A stretch of 64,000 bases of DNA from Tritrichomonas foetus (Eukaryota; Parabasalia; Tritrichomonadida; Tritrichomonadidae). The position numbers and the translations under genes were made by a program. Positions 60,280 through 64,000 of the stretch are shown here, in pieces (positions within the stretch are counted from its first letter, which is position 1; every line of letters begins with the position of its first letter). The notes below the pieces were generated by a model. That model was given only the letters and a program-made list of their open reading frames with translations, was not told where the DNA came from and did not search any database. The DNA is taken from NCBI GenBank assembly GCA_001839685.1, contig MLAK01001115.1, positions 66,337 through 130,336 on the forward strand, in the 5' to 3' direction.

Positions 60280-60825
60280 ATTTTGAGGTAATTAAATAAA
60301 CCAAAAATAAATAGAAAAGAAACTGTGAGATAAAAAGATGCAATATTTTTATTTGAATTATTATTATTGTTATTTACTGTCAATGAAGAAAGTGTGAAAG
60401 AAAGATTAAATCGATGAAAAGAAAAAATCTCTGGAAATATCATATTGATTCTTCAAGAGTTTAGCTTGTTACAAGAGTACTTAAAGCAGAGGCCCTCTCT
60501 GATGTAAGTAATTCTTATTTTAATAAATTCTTTTGTTATTCATACTTTCATTACAAACAATTCATTAGTTCTTATTTTAGAAGAAAATCAATAAATGGAA
60601 TAGTTTTAACAATGAATCAACCAGTCGAAATGAAATCTAATCAACGAATTGATGTGAAAGACAATTGCCTTATTTCTATTTACAAAACAATAAATAAAGA
60701 TTAAAATTAATGAACTTTGAATCACTTTTAATTCAAATAAACAAACAAAAAGCAAACAAAAAATGCAGATGAATCAAAAATAAATAAAAAAATCATAATT
60801 AGGTTGATTCAACTTGAATGATTGA
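60280..60825. other. convergent intergenic region
   Basis: 546 bp between convergent genes. The only notable item is a small GC-rich inverted repeat at 60487-60501 (CAGAG, five bases, CTCTG). No gene is seen. Confidence 0.45.
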
Positions 60826-61434
60826 TCAACAGCAAGACAATGAAAATGTATTGTTCACAAGCTTCTGTTCCATTTTGCGGCGTGACATATACATTTCGTA
60901 TTGGAAATCATTGTTTGTTTTCACAAAGGTTTCTACTGCATTTTCGATCATTGAGTTTATTCCAACGCCGGTCTTTGCACTCACTTCTGTATAAATCATT
61001 TGATTTCTTCCTGCAAATTCTGCATATTCACTTTTTTCGATTTCTCGCTGATTCTCGAGGTCGATTTTGTTTGCGACGAGACAGACCAAAATGTTGTTTC
61101 CTGCAAACTCGCGAAGCTGTGAAAGCCACTTTTGGGTATTTTCGTATGTCGATCTTTGCGTAATATCGAAAACTATGAAGGCGATGGAAGAATTCCGGAA
61201 GTAAATAGGAACAAGACTTTGATATGTTTCTTGGCCTGCCGTGTCCCAAAAGCGAAGTTCGATCTCATTGTTTTCGAATTCGATAATTTTTGATAAATAT
61301 GAGGCTCCGACAGTTGGGCTCATCAGGTCAGGCATGATTCCAGTATTGTATTGAGCAATTATACTCGATTTGCCCACTCCTGAGTCTCCAAGAATGACAA
61401 TTTTTATTGATGCACGGACAACTTCATTTTCCAT
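60826..61434 (-). CDS. Rab-family small GTPase (Rab5/Rab21-like)
   Basis: A 202-residue Rab with P-loop GDSGVGKS at 16-23, switch-I SPTVGASY, WDTAGQETYQSL, ANKID and VSAKTG. The C-terminus ends in SCC for double geranylgeranylation. Switch and interswitch residues most resemble Rab5/Rab22/Rab21, which act on early endosomes; the exact class needs a tree. The start at 61434 is the first in-frame ATG. A six-codon upstream frame (61444-61424) starts out of frame ten bases earlier and overlaps the start codon. Confidence 0.93.
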   Translation of the reverse strand: MENEVVRASIKIVILGDSGVGKSSIIAQYNTGIMPDLMSPTVGASYLSKIIEFENNEIELRFWDTAGQETYQSLVPIYFRNSSIAFIVFDITQRSTYENTQKWLSQLREFAGNNILVCLVANKIDLENQREIEKSEYAEFAGRNQMIYTEVSAKTGVGINSMIENAVETFVKTNNDFQYEMYMSRRKMEQKLVNNTFSLSCC

Positions 61435-62104
61435 TTTTGTTCATTGTAATGGTGAAAAAATTCGCCTTATATTGACCCTTCACTCTCTCAATTTGTAATA
61501 TTTTGAGGAATGCATTCAATCCAGAAAAATATTGAAAAACATGTTTTCTCTCGGGATTTTTTAGACTGCTTATTAAACCATAGATCTATAGACTATATCT
61601 AAACAATTATTTTCAGTTTTTTTGAAATGAAAACCTTTCTCGATCAAGAAATAATAAAAACAACTTTAATTGCCATGGTGAATATTTCTTTTTAAACTTT
61701 GACCATAACCCATTTTCACACAAATGTGATTTCTGAGTATTGAACTGTCTTGATTCAAGAGTCTCGAAACCGATTTCTGAACTAATGAATAAATTATAAT
61801 TTGTTTGAGTGAAAGAAATCGAAATAAAATGGAACAATGAAATAAATGGATTGTATTTGTTCATTTAGTATATAAAAATAGTGGAAATGGTTCACAAGAA
61901 ATCCAAATCTATGAATCATTTTCTTGTTTTTCCTCTTTGTCGAATGACATCGTTTTCCTCCTTCTAAATATTTATCTTTATTTTTTCTTTAATTATTTAT
62001 CACTGTATATTTAATTTATATAAATTCTTTCTAAAATTATATATAATAATAATTAATCTAAGGCAAAATCCAAAAATAAAATATAAAAAAATCACAAAAA
62101 ATTC
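61435..62104. other. intergenic region, no gene seen
   Basis: 670 bp of AT-rich sequence. A TCACC in minus sense (61451-61455) may be the initiator of the Rab gene. No convincing frame or RNA is seen. Confidence 0.45.
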
Positions 62105-63295
62105 TCATTTCTGTCCATGGTCGACAAGAAACATATCCAACATATCTGATCTAAGGTGAAGTACAGCAAGAGCGTGTCCAATTTTGAGACAGAAAACAGG
62201 AGGCGGATTAATCATTTTCGATCCCATCACTGAAACAATTTCCCTTTCACGTGGTGAATATATGACCGACGCTGAATGTTCGCGCGGCAGCATGAAGTTT
62301 CCTGTTTTGTTGATGATTCCATCTTGTAAAGTAAGACTGTCATTGTCAGGACGAACATGAAATGCAAACCACCACGATCGTTTCACATCTAAAGCGAAAA
62401 TATGCATATATTTAACGTTCGTTTCACCACCAATTAAGAAAATGAATTCATTTACAGAGACGAGAGAAGCATGGGCTAATTCATGGGTTGGTTCAACACC
62501 AGTACAAGGAATTGGCCTTAATTTTCCTTCAATTGGATTAAATTTGGCCATTGGAGTACCAGTCACACCACCAAAAACATAAAACTCTCCTTTATGTTCA
62601 CAAAAAGCTGGAGCAGGAACACCTGTATTGTATTTTTGGGCACGTTTCCATTCACCAGTACTTGGTCGAATACGATAAACACTTCCGTGGGCACGCCCGT
62701 CAAATCCTGACCACAGATAGATATGATTTTTCGATGAAAAAATCGCTGGTGAAGTTCTTGGAACAGGCTTGTCTGCTCCAGTTGTATTTAACAATTTGAC
62801 TTCACCTGTGTCGAGATCCAAATAATGAAGATCTGCGTAGAAATCGTTTTCGTAGGCGCCACCAAAGAAATACATACGACGACCTAAAAGGACGCTGGAG
62901 GCATAACTGCGTGGCGAAAGCAGATTTTTGGTGATGCATCGCCATCCAAGCGGATTGAGGTTAAGGGCCCAGGCATCGTTAAGATATTGTCCGTTGGAGC
63001 TGTAACCATATGCGATAATTAGCGAGTCGGTTTCTTGATCGTAAACATGGCATTGGCCGACTCGAGGTTCGGGCCCAATTCCATTTAAAATTTTCATCGA
63101 CCAAAGACCCCAGTATGCTGTTCGAAGTAACGGTGCGGGTTTATCGATGAGATCTTGATAATTAATAAAATTTTCGCCTTGGAAGCGAGCCGTGTATGTA
63201 GCTTCGGTACGATATGTCGTGACAGGTGCATAACTGAAAGAATCAAACATAAGAGCGTATTCTTTAGAGTTTGGCGTGCTGCTGTTATTTCCCAT
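62105..63295 (-). CDS. Kelch-repeat protein (copy 2)
   Basis: A 396-residue six-bladed Kelch propeller (about 65-385), with NDAWALNLNPLGWRCI, GRRMYFFGGAY, HIYLWSGFDG, EFYVFGGV and FIFLIGGE as the clearest blade starts. The N-terminus MGNNSST fits an N-myristoylation signal. It is paralogous to 54815-56263 but lacks the charged insertion and has a shorter N-terminal linker. An AACTTTTTC motif lies 106 bases upstream, and a TCACT about 20 bases before the ATG may be the initiator. Confidence 0.9.
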   Translation of the reverse strand: MGNNSSTPNSKEYALMFDSFSYAPVTTYRTEATYTARFQGENFINYQDLIDKPAPLLRTAYWGLWSMKILNGIGPEPRVGQCHVYDQETDSLIIAYGYSSNGQYLNDAWALNLNPLGWRCITKNLLSPRSYASSVLLGRRMYFFGGAYENDFYADLHYLDLDTGEVKLLNTTGADKPVPRTSPAIFSSKNHIYLWSGFDGRAHGSVYRIRPSTGEWKRAQKYNTGVPAPAFCEHKGEFYVFGGVTGTPMAKFNPIEGKLRPIPCTGVEPTHELAHASLVSVNEFIFLIGGETNVKYMHIFALDVKRSWWFAFHVRPDNDSLTLQDGIINKTGNFMLPREHSASVIYSPREREIVSVMGSKMINPPPVFCLKIGHALAVLHLRSDMLDMFLVDHGQK

Positions 63296-64000
63296 TTTCT
63301 AAATTCAGAGTGAATTTCTGAGAATTTGATGCTTTTAATCATTATTAATTCTATTAAAGCTTTTTCCATACTTTCGTCTTTGTGAAAATTTAGTGTTGGT
63401 AACTTTTTCAATGTTTTTTGATTTTTTTTTCTTGATCTAAACACCAATTGAATATTTCAAAAAAATATGGTTTATACTTAAAAAATAAAAATTTACAAGA
63501 ATGAAAGAAAAATATTTCGAAAACAAATTAATATTGCTCAATACAATTTGGTATTAGTTATGTTATTCGTATGAAAAGGAAGAGTATTTGAAATATAAAG
63601 AAGATATTATGATGACAAGATTGTTTTATTTTCAAAGAGAATTATAGGAGTTTTCAGAATCTGAGAAAGAAAGAAATGAGTTACTTTCGCAAATGTTTTG
63701 AATTATTCATTGAAATATTGGAAGGGAAGATAAATGAGAACATTCAGAAAGTTTGATTAGACATAATAGGGAAAAATATTTACATTAAAAAATACATTCT
63801 CAAATTTCAATACAATTATATCATTATCTTATGAAAAAGTTGCCAAAATAAAAAAAATACATTGAAAAAACCCTACCCATATTGGCGAGGTTGTGGTTTC
63901 AGAACTATCTTATTCTGTCATCGATTGAACAATCGACATGTAATTAATGGAAAATCATAAAGAAGAGTTCAATCGATTGATGGTGAAAAACGCCAACAAA
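63296..64000. other. right-edge non-coding region
   Basis: 705 bp. It holds AACTTTTTC (63401-63409), GAAAAAGTT (63833-63841) and a cluster of CAATCG palindromes near the edge. It may be the promoter of a gene outside the window. No coding frame is seen. Confidence 0.5.
63921..63980. repeat. cluster of CAATCG/CGATTG inverted repeats
   Basis: TCGATTG, two bases, CAATCGA lies at 63921-63936, and the 12-bp palindrome TCAATCGATTGA at 63969-63980. Four half-sites thus fall within 60 bases of AT-rich DNA. Confidence 0.6.

Noticed and set aside
60487..60501. Small GC-rich hairpin CAGAG/CTCTG
   Set aside because: Too short to support a terminator or RNA gene in a eukaryote.
1..64000. CRISPR arrays, rRNA genes or intact transposons
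   Set aside because: No regularly spaced unique spacers, rRNA core sequence or transposase/integrase motif was seen; the repeats present are minisatellites.

Overview
The window is nuclear DNA of a parabasalid protist, most likely Tritrichomonas foetus or a close relative. It is strongly AT-rich, and its genes are intron-poor, with very long uninterrupted reading frames on both strands. TAA, TAG and TGA all act as stops. The gene families are typical of trichomonads: a BspA-type leucine-rich-repeat surface protein, a CARMIL-like LRR protein, a BEACH protein, two Rab GTPases, BTB/ankyrin, Kelch, RCC1 and giant coiled-coil proteins. Several start codons follow closely on a TCA-type initiator like that of Trichomonas vaginalis. 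One stretch carries the exact trichomonad intron signals (GTATGT ... ACTAACACACAG). The species is inferred from gene content only.

Layout. 1-3362 (-): 3' part missing of a giant coiled-coil protein with 95-residue repeats. 4521-12521 (+): BEACH/WD protein of 2666 residues. 13031-13486: 22-bp minisatellite holding a 353-base assembly gap. 13559-14161 (-): RhoGAP-domain protein. 14832-16529 (-): BspA-like protein. 16751-17368 (-): Rab GTPase. 17780-18409 (-): FCP1/SCP-type phosphatase. 18948-19601 (-): small type I membrane protein. 19812-24725 (-): PH/LRR protein with a long phospho-acceptor-like tail. 25241-26200 (+): PPP-family phosphatase. 27514-28158 (+): Nudix hydrolase. 28366-29304 (+) and 29615-30460 (-): convergent paralogues of an unrecognised family, with a 21-bp minisatellite between them. 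31030-33590 (+): surface protein broken by a 20-bp tandem duplication. 33988-36126 (+): unknown helical protein. 36756-37484 (+): MLF1-like protein with scattered ambiguous bases. 37849-39504 (-): importin-alpha-like ARM protein. 40914-45476 (+): membrane-bound hybrid histidine kinase. 45916-47733 (+): RCC1/EF-hand protein. 47734-49447: gene-poor stretch with a 32-bp palindrome, RNA-like hairpins and an orphan canonical intron. 49448-54622 (+): BTB/ankyrin protein whose first residues resemble the histone H3 tail. 54815-56263 (-) and 62105-63295 (-): paralogous Kelch proteins. 57573-59135 (+): membrane-anchored GH2 glycosidase lacking its usual N-terminal domain. 59362-60279 (+): aldo-keto reductase with one in-frame stop. 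60826-61434 (-): second Rab.

The genes do not form operons. By theme, most concern membrane traffic and cytoskeleton (BEACH, Rabs, RhoGAP, CARMIL-like), phospho-signalling (two phosphatases, histidine kinase, EF-hand protein) and the cell surface (BspA, type I membrane proteins, anchored glycosidase). The least explained parts are the 47.9-48.25 kb element, the AACTTTTTC motif that recurs between genes, and the H3-like N-terminus.
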